NCBI GenBank assembly: GCA_037145635.1
Contig: JBBCXB010000001.1
Location: 620,001 to 684,000 of the forward strand
Reading direction: 5' to 3'
Origin: JAATFS01 sp037145635
GTDB lineage: Bacteria > Pseudomonadota > Gammaproteobacteria > Xanthomonadales > Xanthomonadaceae
Length of the DNA: 64,000 nucleotides
Part shown: positions 43,768 to 51,499 of the stretch, piece by piece
Position numbering within the stretch: the first letter of the stretch is position 1
Layout: the number at the start of each line of letters is the position of its first letter
The notes under the pieces: model-generated
The model's database searches: none
What the model was told of the DNA's origin: nothing
The model's input: only the letters and a program-made list of their open reading frames with translations
Program-made: the position numbers and the translations under genes

Positions 43768-44892
43768 ATGACGAAGTTGCCCTGGTTGCTCGCCTGTTGT
43801 CTGGCGCTGGTCGCGTGCGATCGCGCGCCGCTGCCCGACGCGGGGGCCGGGACGCGCGCAACCGCCGGCTTGCCGAACGTGGACGGCGACCACATGGTGT
43901 CGGTGGACACGCCCGAGAGCCTGCCGCCGGTGACCGCGGTGCCGACGCGCGCCGCCGATGCGGTCTGGCCGGACGTGGCGCTGGAGCTGGGCCAGGCCTG
44001 GATCAGCTGCGCCACCGACTACACCGCCGAGGATGGCGACGGCCTGCCGCTGGCCGGGCTGGACCGCAGGCAGCTGGAGGCCGCGCTCGAGCCCTGCCGC
44101 GACGCCGGGCTGCTGCGGGTGCGCTACGTGGGCAAGATCAATGCCGGTTTCGCCGCGATGGTGGCGCGGCTGGCGACGGTGGCCGATGCGATGAAGCTGC
44201 CGCGGCGCATCCTCGACCTGGACTCCAGCGGCGGCCAGGTCGAGGCCGCGATCCGCGCCGGCGACGCCATCGGCGAGTCGAACTGGACGATCTGGGTGCG
44301 CGAGGGATCGATCTGCCACAGTGCCTGCGTGTTCGTGCTGGCGGCCGGCGACAACCGCCTGATCGCCGGCAAGGTCGGCATCCACCGGATGATGCGGATC
44401 AGCTCCAGGGCCACCTCGCGCGCAGAACTCAACCGCGAGCTGCAGGAGGTCTACGGCAACGTCAAGGACTACCTCGAGCGCAACGGCGTGGCGGTGGCCG
44501 CCGCGGACCTGATGATGACCGTCCCCAATCGCAGCCTGCGCCTGCTGACCCCGACCGAACTGAAGGAATACGGCTTCGACGGCACCAACGCGGTGCAGGA
44601 CGACCTGGAGCGCATCCGCCAGATGCGCAAGTGCGGCGACGCGTTCGTGCGCCGCAAGGACGCCTTCCTGATCGCCTTCGACCAGCAGTGCAAGCAGGAG
44701 GGGGCCGACCTGGAAACGGTCAACGCCTGCGGCCAGTCGCTGAAGCAGCGCTTCGGCTTCCCCGACACCGCCTGCCCGGCGGAGAGCCCGCTGGCCGAGA
44801 ACGACTCGGCGGCGCTGCTGCCGCCGGTGCCGGCCACCGCCTCGGCCTCCACCCGCGACCCGGCGAAGGAGGCCGCGGCGGCGGCGCGCTGA
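43768..44892 (+). CDS. lipoprotein with ClpP-like serine-protease domain
   Basis: 374-residue lipoprotein. The signal peptide ends in lipobox LVAC with acylated Cys at residue 17, followed by Asp, the residue that keeps lipoproteins in the inner membrane in E. coli. A ClpP/crotonase-like domain (about 110-245) shows LDLDSSGGQVEAAIRAGDAI, a candidate Ser nucleophile in CHSACVFVLAAG (about 190) and a candidate His in KVGIHRMM (about 213). The C-terminal part has paired Cys residues (CGDAF, CKQEG, NACG, DTACP). Related periplasmic proteins are known from proteobacterial genomes without assigned function. Confidence 0.8.
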   Translation: MTKLPWLLACCLALVACDRAPLPDAGAGTRATAGLPNVDGDHMVSVDTPESLPPVTAVPTRAADAVWPDVALELGQAWISCATDYTAEDGDGLPLAGLDRRQLEAALEPCRDAGLLRVRYVGKINAGFAAMVARLATVADAMKLPRRILDLDSSGGQVEAAIRAGDAIGESNWTIWVREGSICHSACVFVLAAGDNRLIAGKVGIHRMMRISSRATSRAELNRELQEVYGNVKDYLERNGVAVAAADLMMTVPNRSLRLLTPTELKEYGFDGTNAVQDDLERIRQMRKCGDAFVRRKDAFLIAFDQQCKQEGADLETVNACGQSLKQRFGFPDTACPAESPLAENDSAALLPPVPATASASTRDPAKEAAAAAR

Positions 44893-44954
44893 ACTTCACG
44901 CCGGTCCCACCGCCGCCCGCCTATGGTCTGCGCAACGGCGAACAGGGGCGGGCG

Positions 44955-45203
44955 ATGCGCGGCAAATCGAAGGGGATCGTGCTGGCCTACCTGCCGTCGG
45001 TGATGCTGGTGGTGGCCGGCTTCATGGGCGCCGAACTGCTGCGCACCCTGGCCACCGCGATGGCCGCGCAATGGCCGGCCACGCTGGCGGCCTGGCTCAG
45101 CCTGCTGGCGATCGTCGCGGCCACCGTGCGTGCGCTGTGGGTGAGCTGGCGGCTGCTGCGGCTGCGCGCCGCGGTGGTGCCGCCGCCGGAAAGCGGCGCG
45201 TGA
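44955..45203 (+). CDS. small two-segment membrane protein
   Basis: 82-residue protein with two hydrophobic segments (about residues 10-35 and 42-62) and a basic tail. No recognised family. It follows the ClpP-like lipoprotein gene by 62 bases, with TATGGT (44922-44927) as a possible own -10 and a purine-rich stretch before the ATG. Confidence 0.6.
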   Translation: MRGKSKGIVLAYLPSVMLVVAGFMGAELLRTLATAMAAQWPATLAAWLSLLAIVAATVRALWVSWRLLRLRAAVVPPPESGA

Positions 45204-45313
45204 CCCTCGGCGGCGGCGCACTGCCTTAGACTCGCGCACCCGCACCGACGCCGCACCTGCCGGCCTACCGACAGTTCCGCCGTACCCGACACTCCGTTCC
45301 GGATCGACCGACC

Positions 45314-45802
45314 ATGCCCCGTTTCGCCCCGTTCCTCTGCACCTTGCTGTTGCTTCCCGCGCTGGCGAACGCCCAGCAGCCTGCACGTTCCGCCGCACCG
45401 TCGGCCACGCCCGCCCAACCGGCCCAGCTCGTCCGGCAGAACGCCGAGATGGCGCAGGCCGCGACCCGGGTGGCGCAGATGGTCGACGCCAACCAGACCG
45501 GGCCGTTGTGGGACGGCGCCTCCGCGGTCGCGCGCAAGGCCGTCACCCGCGATGCCTTCGTCAAGCAGATCGCCGCCGAGCGCGGGCGCCTGGGCCCGCT
45601 GGTCGGACGCGGGCAGGGCTCGGTGACGCGGGTGAAGTACGGCGCGGGCGCGCAGGTGCCCGAGGGGCTGTACGTCAACGTCAGCTTCCCGACCCGCTTC
45701 GCCAATACGCCGCAGCCGGTGCGCGAGCTGGTCTCGTTCCGGCTGGACGAGGACAAGGTCTGGCGCCTGTCCGGTTACAGCCTGCGGACCGCCGCCAAGT
45801 GA
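45314..45802 (+). CDS. secreted DUF4019 protein
   Basis: 162-residue exported protein. Signal peptide about residues 1-20 (ending ANAQ). The mature part has the DUF4019 pattern: LWDGASAVARKAVTRDAFVKQIAAERGRLG, then GLYVNVSFPTRFAN and a C-terminal WRLSGYSLR. Function is unknown for the family. TAGACT lies about 80 bases upstream. MAPEG gene follows after 49 bases. Confidence 0.78.
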   Translation: MPRFAPFLCTLLLLPALANAQQPARSAAPSATPAQPAQLVRQNAEMAQAATRVAQMVDANQTGPLWDGASAVARKAVTRDAFVKQIAAERGRLGPLVGRGQGSVTRVKYGAGAQVPEGLYVNVSFPTRFANTPQPVRELVSFRLDEDKVWRLSGYSLRTAAK

Positions 45803-45851
45803 TATGCCCCCTGCGCGGCCTCCGCCGCGCCCACCCGAACAGGATCCAACG

Positions 45852-46250
45852 ATGCAGATGAGTCAGGAAATCCAAATGCTGGGCTGGGCCATGGTCCTGG
45901 GCCTGGTGCAGCTGATGATCGCTTCCGCCGGCATGACCGCCCAGCGCGGCAACAAGTGGAACGCCAGTGCCCGCGACGGCACGCCGGCGCCGCTCACCGG
46001 CGTGCCCGCGCGCATGCAGCGCGCGCTGCACAACTTCCTGGAGACCTTCCCGTTCTTCGCCGCCGCGGTGCTGGCGGTGGTGCTGACCCAGCGCCAGGAC
46101 GCGCACACCGCGCTCGCGGTGCAGCTGTACTTCTGGGCGCGGCTGGTCTACGTGCCGCTGTACGCGGCAGGCATCCCCTACGTGCGCAGCCTGGTCTGGC
46201 TGGTGTCGATGGTGGGCATCGTCATGCTGCTGTGGTCGCTGCTGGCCTGA
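45852..46250 (+). CDS. MAPEG-family membrane protein
   Basis: 132-residue protein with four membrane segments. RMQRALHNFLETFPFFAAAV (about residues 55-75) is the family motif shared with microsomal glutathione transferase and related eicosanoid enzymes, and ARLVYVPLYAAGIPYVRS is the second conserved part. Bacterial members are poorly characterised; glutathione-dependent activity is possible. AGGA precedes the start. Confidence 0.88.
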   Translation: MQMSQEIQMLGWAMVLGLVQLMIASAGMTAQRGNKWNASARDGTPAPLTGVPARMQRALHNFLETFPFFAAAVLAVVLTQRQDAHTALAVQLYFWARLVYVPLYAAGIPYVRSLVWLVSMVGIVMLLWSLLA

Positions 46251-46405
46251 GCGGTACGCCGTGCCGCATGCGCCGACGGCAGGGCGGCGCATGCGCCGGG
46301 TACGCGACGCGCCGATGCGCGCGCGTGACGCCTGCCACGCGCGCATCGAGGCCGGTGCGCGTCGGCGGCTTGCCGGGGGGCGCGTGGCGCCACGAGGGCG
46401 CCGGC

Positions 46406-46419
46406 TTGATCCGGATCAA
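46406..46419. promoter_or_regulatory. perfect FNR/Anr box upstream of the ubiquinone hydroxylase
   Basis: TTGAT-CCGG-ATCAA matches the FNR/Anr consensus TTGAT-N4-ATCAA at all ten defined positions. With TAGACT at 46442-46447 as -10, the start site falls near 46454 and the box is centred at -41.5, the class II activator position. Confidence 0.65.
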
Positions 46420-46441
46420 CCGGCTTTCCGGGTGCCGGGCG

Positions 46442-46447
46442 TAGACT
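46442..46447 (+). promoter_or_regulatory. -10 box (TAGACT) of the UbiM-like gene
   Basis: TAGACT 25 bases before the ATG at 46473. No -35 match is visible, which is usual for an FNR class II promoter. Confidence 0.5.
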
Positions 46448-46472
46448 GGGCGCCTCGCTTACGGGAGCACAG

Positions 46473-47663
46473 ATGAAGCGTGTCGATATCGCCGTGATCG
46501 GCGCCGGCCCGGCCGGTCTCAGCTTTGCGCGGTCGCTGGCGGACAGCGGCCTGTCGGTGACCCTGGTCGAGCAGCAGCCGCGCGCCGCGCTCGCCGCGCC
46601 GGCCTTCGACGGCCGCGAGATCGCGTTGACGCACGCCTCGCGCGCCACGCTGGAGCGGCTGGGCCTGTGGGCGCGGCTGCCGGCCGAAGACATTTCGCCG
46701 CTGCGCGATGCGCGGGTCATGAACGGCGCCTCGCCGTTCGCGCTGACCTTCGCCGCCACCCAGCGCACCCGGGGCGACCTGGGCTGGCTGGTGCCCAACC
46801 ACCTGATCCGGCGCGCCGCCTGGGAAGCGGTGCAGGGGCAGGAAGGCCTGGAAGTGCGCGACGGCACCTCGCTGACCGCGCTGCAGTCCGCCGGCGACCG
46901 GGTCGAGCTGACCCTGTCCGACGCGCAGACGCTGTCGGCGCGGCTGCTGGTGGCCGCCGACAGCCGCTTTTCCAGCGCCCGGCGCCTGCTCGGCATCGGC
47001 GCGCAGATGCGCGACTTCGGCAAGACCATGCTGGTGTGCCGGATGCGCCACCGGCTGCCGCACCACCACGCCGCCTGGGAATGGTTCGGCTACGGCAAGA
47101 CGCTCGCGCTGCTGCCGCTGCAGGGCGACCGCGCGGGCGCGGTGCTGACCTTGCCGCCGCGCCGGGTGGACGCGCTGCTGGCGCTGGACGAGGCCGCGTT
47201 CGGCCGCGCCATCACCGAATACTTCGAACACCGGCTCGGCGACATGGTCCAGGACGGCAGCCGCCATGCCTACCCGCTGGTCGGGGTCTACGCCGAGCGC
47301 TTCGTCGCCGCGCGCAGCGCGCTGATCGGCGATGCCGCGGTCGGGATGCATCCGGTCACCGCGCACGGCTTCAATTTCGGCCTGCAGAGCCAGGCGCGCC
47401 TGGCCGCGGCCGTGCGCGAGGCCGCGGCGTCCGGGCGCGACATCGGCTCTGCCACGCTGCTGGCCGGCTACGAGCGCGCGCACCGCCGCGCCACGCGGCC
47501 GCTGTACGAGGCCACCAACGCGATCGCCGCGCTCTATACCGACGACCGCCTGCCGGCCCGGGTGCTGCGCAACACCGCGCTGCGCGCCGCCCACCTGGTC
47601 ACGCCGTTCCGCAAGGCCATCGCTGCGCACCTGACCCAGCGCGGCCCGGCCTGGGCGCGCTGA
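46473..47663 (+). CDS. ubiM: FAD-dependent ubiquinone-biosynthesis hydroxylase, UbiM-like
   Basis: 396-residue flavoprotein monooxygenase of the UbiH/UbiF/UbiM family, which adds hydroxyl groups to the ubiquinone ring. The dinucleotide-binding motif VIGAGPAGLSFARSL is at about residue 7; the second FAD motif is ALIGDAAVGMHPVTAHGFNFG (about 284-304). The HPVTAHGFN form, rather than HPIAGQGLN of UbiH/UbiF, points to UbiM. The exact ring position is inferred. ACGGGAG lies before the ATG. The promoter carries an FNR/Anr box, so expression probably follows oxygen supply. Confidence 0.82.
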   Translation: MKRVDIAVIGAGPAGLSFARSLADSGLSVTLVEQQPRAALAAPAFDGREIALTHASRATLERLGLWARLPAEDISPLRDARVMNGASPFALTFAATQRTRGDLGWLVPNHLIRRAAWEAVQGQEGLEVRDGTSLTALQSAGDRVELTLSDAQTLSARLLVAADSRFSSARRLLGIGAQMRDFGKTMLVCRMRHRLPHHHAAWEWFGYGKTLALLPLQGDRAGAVLTLPPRRVDALLALDEAAFGRAITEYFEHRLGDMVQDGSRHAYPLVGVYAERFVAARSALIGDAAVGMHPVTAHGFNFGLQSQARLAAAVREAAASGRDIGSATLLAGYERAHRRATRPLYEATNAIAALYTDDRLPARVLRNTALRAAHLVTPFRKAIAAHLTQRGPAWAR

Positions 47664-47750
47664 CACACCGGTTCCTGCATTCCGCGGCCGGCGGCACCGG
47701 GTCGCGGTTCTTATCCAGGGCCTGCGCCGCTGCGGCGCCGGCCCGCGCGC

Positions 47751-48074
47751 TCACGCCGGCCGGCGCGCGGCGGCCCGTGCGGCGATCGCGGCGATCGCGG
47801 TCGGGGTATCGCCACTGACCTGTGCCGCTTCGAGCAGCGGGACGACCCAGCCGCAACCGGCACGTGCCAGGTGTTCGCGCCACCGCCCCGGCCAGCTTTC
47901 CAGTTCATCCAGCGCCAGGTCGGCGCAGCCGCCGCGCTCGGCATGGCCGCCGCCGATGGATTGCTCGAACCGGAACGGCCGCGGCGAGCCGTGCGGGTCG
48001 ATCGCGAACAGGTAGACGTCGTGCCGGGCGGCGTCCGCCGAGGGCGCCAGGTCGCGCCGGCCGACCTCGATCAT
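47751..48074 (-). CDS. hypothetical protein, 107 residues
   Basis: No recognised family. N-terminal half reads YLFAIDPHGSPRPFRFEQSI, and the sequence continues through a Trp-rich patch (ESWPGRWREHLARAGCGWVV) to an Ala-rich helix. No signal peptide or membrane segment. Its ATG overlaps the stop of the S4 protein (ATGA), good evidence that it is translated and co-regulated with it. Confidence 0.65.
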   Translation of the reverse strand: MIEVGRRDLAPSADAARHDVYLFAIDPHGSPRPFRFEQSIGGGHAERGGCADLALDELESWPGRWREHLARAGCGWVVPLLEAAQVSGDTPTAIAAIAARAAARRPA

Positions 48075-48292
48075 GCCGCGGCGACCACGCGGATCTCGGT
48101 CGCGTCCACCTGCACGGTCTGGCCGGCGCGGATCTTGGCGGTCTTGCGCAGTTCCACGACGCCATCGACCGACACCGCACCGCTGGCGACGATCGCCTTG
48201 CCCTGGCCTCCGCTGTCGGCCAGGCCGGCCAGCTTGAGCAGCTGATTGAGCTCGACGTGCTCGCGGTCCAGCTCGAATTCTAGGATCTGCAT
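48071..48292 (-). CDS. S4-domain RNA-binding protein (YbcJ-like)
   Basis: 73-residue protein that is one S4 RNA-binding domain: VELNQLLKLAGLADSGGQGK, then VSVDGVVELRKTAKIRAGQTV. Size and sequence fit the YbcJ family of small S4 proteins, thought to bind structured RNA. It is divergent from the helicase gene, with a 197-bp gap, and is the first gene of a two-gene unit. Confidence 0.88.
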   Translation of the reverse strand: MQILEFELDREHVELNQLLKLAGLADSGGQGKAIVASGAVSVDGVVELRKTAKIRAGQTVQVDATEIRVVAAA

Positions 48293-48489
48293 GAAGGGCG
48301 ACTCCGGAAGGGAGGGCGATTATCCGCTCACTCGCGCTCGAAGCGCGCGATCTCGTCCAGCGCCCGCTGCGCCCGAATCCTCACACCTGAACGAAAAGTT
48401 TCACGGGATTTCGACAGCGAGGGGGCTGAGGGCGCACAATAGGCTTCTTTGCGCCTGCCGGTTCTCTGCGGCGCCTCCGGAGTTACCCC

Positions 48490-50445
48490 ATGTCCCAAGA
48501 AACCCCCGCGCCGCTGCTGTTCGCAGATCTCGGCCTCTCGGATGCTGTGATGAAGGCCGTCGCAAACGTCGGCTACGAGTCGCCGTCGCCGATCCAGGCC
48601 GCCACCATCCCGGCCCTGCTGGCCGGCCGCGACGTGCTCGGCCAGGCCCAGACCGGCACCGGCAAGACCGCCGCGTTCGCGCTGCCGGTGCTGTCCAACG
48701 CCGACCTGGCGCAGACCCGGCCGCAGGCGCTGGTGCTGGCGCCGACCCGCGAGCTGGCGATCCAGGTCGCCGAGGCCTTCCAGAAGTACGCCGAGGCCAT
48801 TCCCGGCTTCCGCGTGCTGCCGGTCTACGGCGGCCAGCCCTATGCCCAGCAGCTGAGCGCGCTCAAGCGCGGCGTGCACGTGGTCGTCGGTACCCCGGGC
48901 CGGGTCATCGACCATCTGGACCGCGGCACGCTCGACCTGTCCCAGCTCAAGACGCTGGTGCTGGACGAGGCCGACGAGATGCTGCGCATGGGCTTCATCG
49001 ACGACGTCGAGGCGGTGCTGAAGAAGCTGCCCGAGCAGCGCCAGGTGGCGCTGTTCTCGGCGACCATGCCGCCGGCGATCCGGCGCATCGCGCAGACCTA
49101 CCTGAAGGACCCGGCGGAAGTCACCATCGCCGCCAAGACCACCACCTCCGCCAACATCCGCCAGCGCTACTGGTGGGTGAGCGGGCTGCACAAGCTCGAT
49201 GCGCTGACCCGCATCCTCGAGGTCGAGCCGTTCGACGGCATGATCATCTTCGCGCGCACCAAGGCCGCGACCGAGGAGCTGGCGCAGAAGCTGCAGGCGC
49301 GCGGCCTGGCCGCTGCCGCGATCAACGGCGACATGCAGCAGGCCCAGCGCGAGAAGACCATCGCCCAGCTCAAGGACGGCAAGCTCGACATCCTGGTCGC
49401 CACCGACGTGGCCGCGCGCGGCCTGGACGTGGAGCGCGTCAGCCACGTGCTGAACTACGACATCCCGTACGACACCGAGAGCTACGTGCACCGGATCGGC
49501 CGCACCGGCCGTGCCGGCCGCAGCGGCGAGGCGATCCTGTTCGTCACCCCGCGTGAGAAGGGCATGCTGCGCGCGATCGAGCGCGCCACCCGCCAGCCGA
49601 TCGAGGAGATGCAGCTGCCGAGCGTGGACGCGGTCAACGACACCCGCATCGCCAAGTTCACCGCCCGCATCAGCGACACCCTCGCCGAGGGCGACATCGA
49701 GTTCTACCGCGAGCTGCTGCAGCGCTTCGAGGGCGAGAACAACGTGCCGGCGATCGACATCGCCGCCGCGCTGGCCAAGCTGATGCAGGGCGACGCGCCG
49801 TTCCTGCTGACGCCGCCGGTACGCGGGGCGCGCCCGCCGGAACGCAGCGAGCGTGCCGAGCGCTTCGAGCGCCCGGCACGTGCCGACCGCGGCGACGCAC
49901 GCGAGCGTCCGGCCCGGTTCGAGCCGCGCTTCGAGCGCGAGCCGCGCCCGGCGCGCAGCGAGCCGGCGGCCGGCGCGCCGGCGCAGGGCGGCGACTTCAA
50001 CTACGAGCGCGACGTCGGCAGCTTCGAGCGCCCGCGCCGCGACAAGGTCGCCCCGCGCGGTGAGCCGGAAGTCGGCATGGAGACCTACCGTATCGAAGTC
50101 GGCCACACCCACGGCGTCAAGCCGGCCAACATCGTCGGCGCGATCGCCAACGAGGCCGGGCTGGAGAGCCGCTACATCGGCCGCATCGACATCCACGACG
50201 ACCATTCGGTGCTGGACCTGCCGGCCGACATGCCGCGCGAACTGCTGCAGCACCTGAAGAAGGTCTGGGTGTCCGGCCAGCAATTGCAGATGCGCAAGGT
50301 CGAACCGGGCGAAGAGAGCGCGCCGCGCGCCTTCAAGCCCAAGTTCGCCCGCCCCGGCGGCGCCAGGCCGGCGCGCTTCGGCGAGCGTCCGAGCGGCGAG
50401 CGTCCGCCGCGGTCGGGCCCGGGCAAGCCGCGCGGGCCGCGCTGA
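48490..50445 (+). CDS. deaD: DEAD-box RNA helicase DeaD/CsdA
   Basis: 651-residue ATP-dependent RNA helicase for ribosome assembly and mRNA turnover. Q motif SPSPIQAATIP, Walker A QTGTGKT (about residue 56), DEAD (about 160), SAT (about 192), and C-terminal helicase motifs ARTKAATEEL, ATDVAARGLDVE and HRIGRTGRAGR (about 335-345). A long Arg/Glu/Pro-rich linker (about 440-525) leads to a DbpA-type RNA-binding domain (about 530-610; YRIEVGHTHGVKPANIVGAI) and a basic tail. This domain distinguishes DeaD from RhlE. GGAG precedes the ATG; the leader is long enough for cold-shock-type control. Confidence 0.93.
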   Translation: MSQETPAPLLFADLGLSDAVMKAVANVGYESPSPIQAATIPALLAGRDVLGQAQTGTGKTAAFALPVLSNADLAQTRPQALVLAPTRELAIQVAEAFQKYAEAIPGFRVLPVYGGQPYAQQLSALKRGVHVVVGTPGRVIDHLDRGTLDLSQLKTLVLDEADEMLRMGFIDDVEAVLKKLPEQRQVALFSATMPPAIRRIAQTYLKDPAEVTIAAKTTTSANIRQRYWWVSGLHKLDALTRILEVEPFDGMIIFARTKAATEELAQKLQARGLAAAAINGDMQQAQREKTIAQLKDGKLDILVATDVAARGLDVERVSHVLNYDIPYDTESYVHRIGRTGRAGRSGEAILFVTPREKGMLRAIERATRQPIEEMQLPSVDAVNDTRIAKFTARISDTLAEGDIEFYRELLQRFEGENNVPAIDIAAALAKLMQGDAPFLLTPPVRGARPPERSERAERFERPARADRGDARERPARFEPRFEREPRPARSEPAAGAPAQGGDFNYERDVGSFERPRRDKVAPRGEPEVGMETYRIEVGHTHGVKPANIVGAIANEAGLESRYIGRIDIHDDHSVLDLPADMPRELLQHLKKVWVSGQQLQMRKVEPGEESAPRAFKPKFARPGGARPARFGERPSGERPPRSGPGKPRGPR

Positions 50446-50450
50446 GGAGC

Positions 50451-50692
50451 CGGGAATCGGGAGTCGGGAATCGGGATTGGTAAAGCCGCCGTGCTGGCGG
50501 TGCGTTGGCTGCGCCAAGACACGAATTTCCTTGCCCGTGGAGTGCAGGAGCGCCGCGATGCCGGCACCGGGCGTACCGCGGGAAAGCGCGGTACGCGTCG
50601 CTGCCGCCGCTTGATTCGGGCCCCGCGCCCGGCATCCTTCCCGCTCCCCGCTCAACCAATCCCTATTCCCCCAATCCCCAATCCCGATTCCC
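50451..50692. repeat. inverted-repeat element made of 7-bp repeats with internal hairpin
   Basis: Left end: four heptamers of the form CGGGAAT/CGGGAGT/CGGGATT (50451-50478). Right end: about five complementary heptamers (50656-50692; CCAATCC, CTATTCC, CCCAATC, CCGATTC types). The two ends are inverted relative to each other. Near the centre lies a perfect 10-bp inverted repeat GCGTACCGCG / CGCGGTACGC with loop GGAAAG (50571-50596). No gene inside. It fills the whole gap between deaD and rluF, and its right end reaches within 5 bases of the rluF ATG. Confidence 0.85.
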
Positions 50693-50697
50693 ACCCC

Positions 50698-51420
50698 ATG
50701 ACCACCCGCCTCAACAAGCACATCGCCGAAACCGGCTTCTGCTCGCGCCGCGAGGCCGACCGCCTGATCGGCGAGCGCCGCGTCACCGTCAACGGCGTGG
50801 CGGCGGGCACCGGCGCGGTGGTGGGCGAGGGCGACGAGGTCCGGCTCGACGGCCAGCCGCTGCGGGCGCGCGCGGCCAGCAAGCCCGGCGGCCGCCGCCA
50901 CGTCTACATCGCGCTGCACAAGCCGGTGGGCGTGACCTGCACCACCGAGAGCTCGGTCAAGGGCAATATCGTCGACTTCGTCGGCCACGAGCAGCGCATC
51001 TTCCCGGTCGGCCGCCTGGACAAGGAGTCCGAGGGCCTGATCCTGATGACCAGCAATGGCGACATCGTCAACGAGATCCTGCGCGCCGAGAACCGCCACC
51101 AGAAGGAATACCTGGTGGCGGTCAACAAGCCGGTGAGCGACGAGTTCCTGCGCGGCATGGCCCGCGGCGTGCGCATCCACGGCCAGATGACCCTGCCGTG
51201 CCGGACCGCGCGGATCGCCAAGTTCGGCTTCCGGATCGTGCTGGAGCAGGGGCTCAACCGGCAGATCCGGCTGATGGCCTCCGAGTTCGGCTACCGCGTC
51301 ACCCAGCTGCGCCGCGTGCGCATCGACAACATCAAGATCGGCGCGCTCAAGCCCGGCCAGTGGCGCAACCTCACCGATCCGGAGCTGCGCGCGCTGCTGC
51401 CGCAACGCGACGTGTTCTGA
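50698..51420 (+). CDS. rluF: 23S rRNA pseudouridine synthase RluF
   Basis: 240-residue pseudouridine synthase. N-terminal S4 domain (residues about 1-60; TRLNKHIAETGFCSRREADR) and catalytic domain with Asp in PVGRLDKESEGLIL (about 104) followed by HQKEYLVAVNKPV and LEQGLNRQIRLMASEFGYRV. The last word matches RluF/RluB-type enzymes; E. coli RluF acts on U2604. It is shorter than the E. coli protein at the C-terminus. No Shine-Dalgarno is visible because the repeat element ends 5 bases before the ATG. Confidence 0.9.
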   Translation: MTTRLNKHIAETGFCSRREADRLIGERRVTVNGVAAGTGAVVGEGDEVRLDGQPLRARAASKPGGRRHVYIALHKPVGVTCTTESSVKGNIVDFVGHEQRIFPVGRLDKESEGLILMTSNGDIVNEILRAENRHQKEYLVAVNKPVSDEFLRGMARGVRIHGQMTLPCRTARIAKFGFRIVLEQGLNRQIRLMASEFGYRVTQLRRVRIDNIKIGALKPGQWRNLTDPELRALLPQRDVF

Positions 51421-51499
51421 ACGGCCGCGCCGGCCCCGCGGCCGGTCGGGCAGGCGCTCCGGCATACTGACGCGCTTGCTGCCGCGTACGGAAAGGCCC

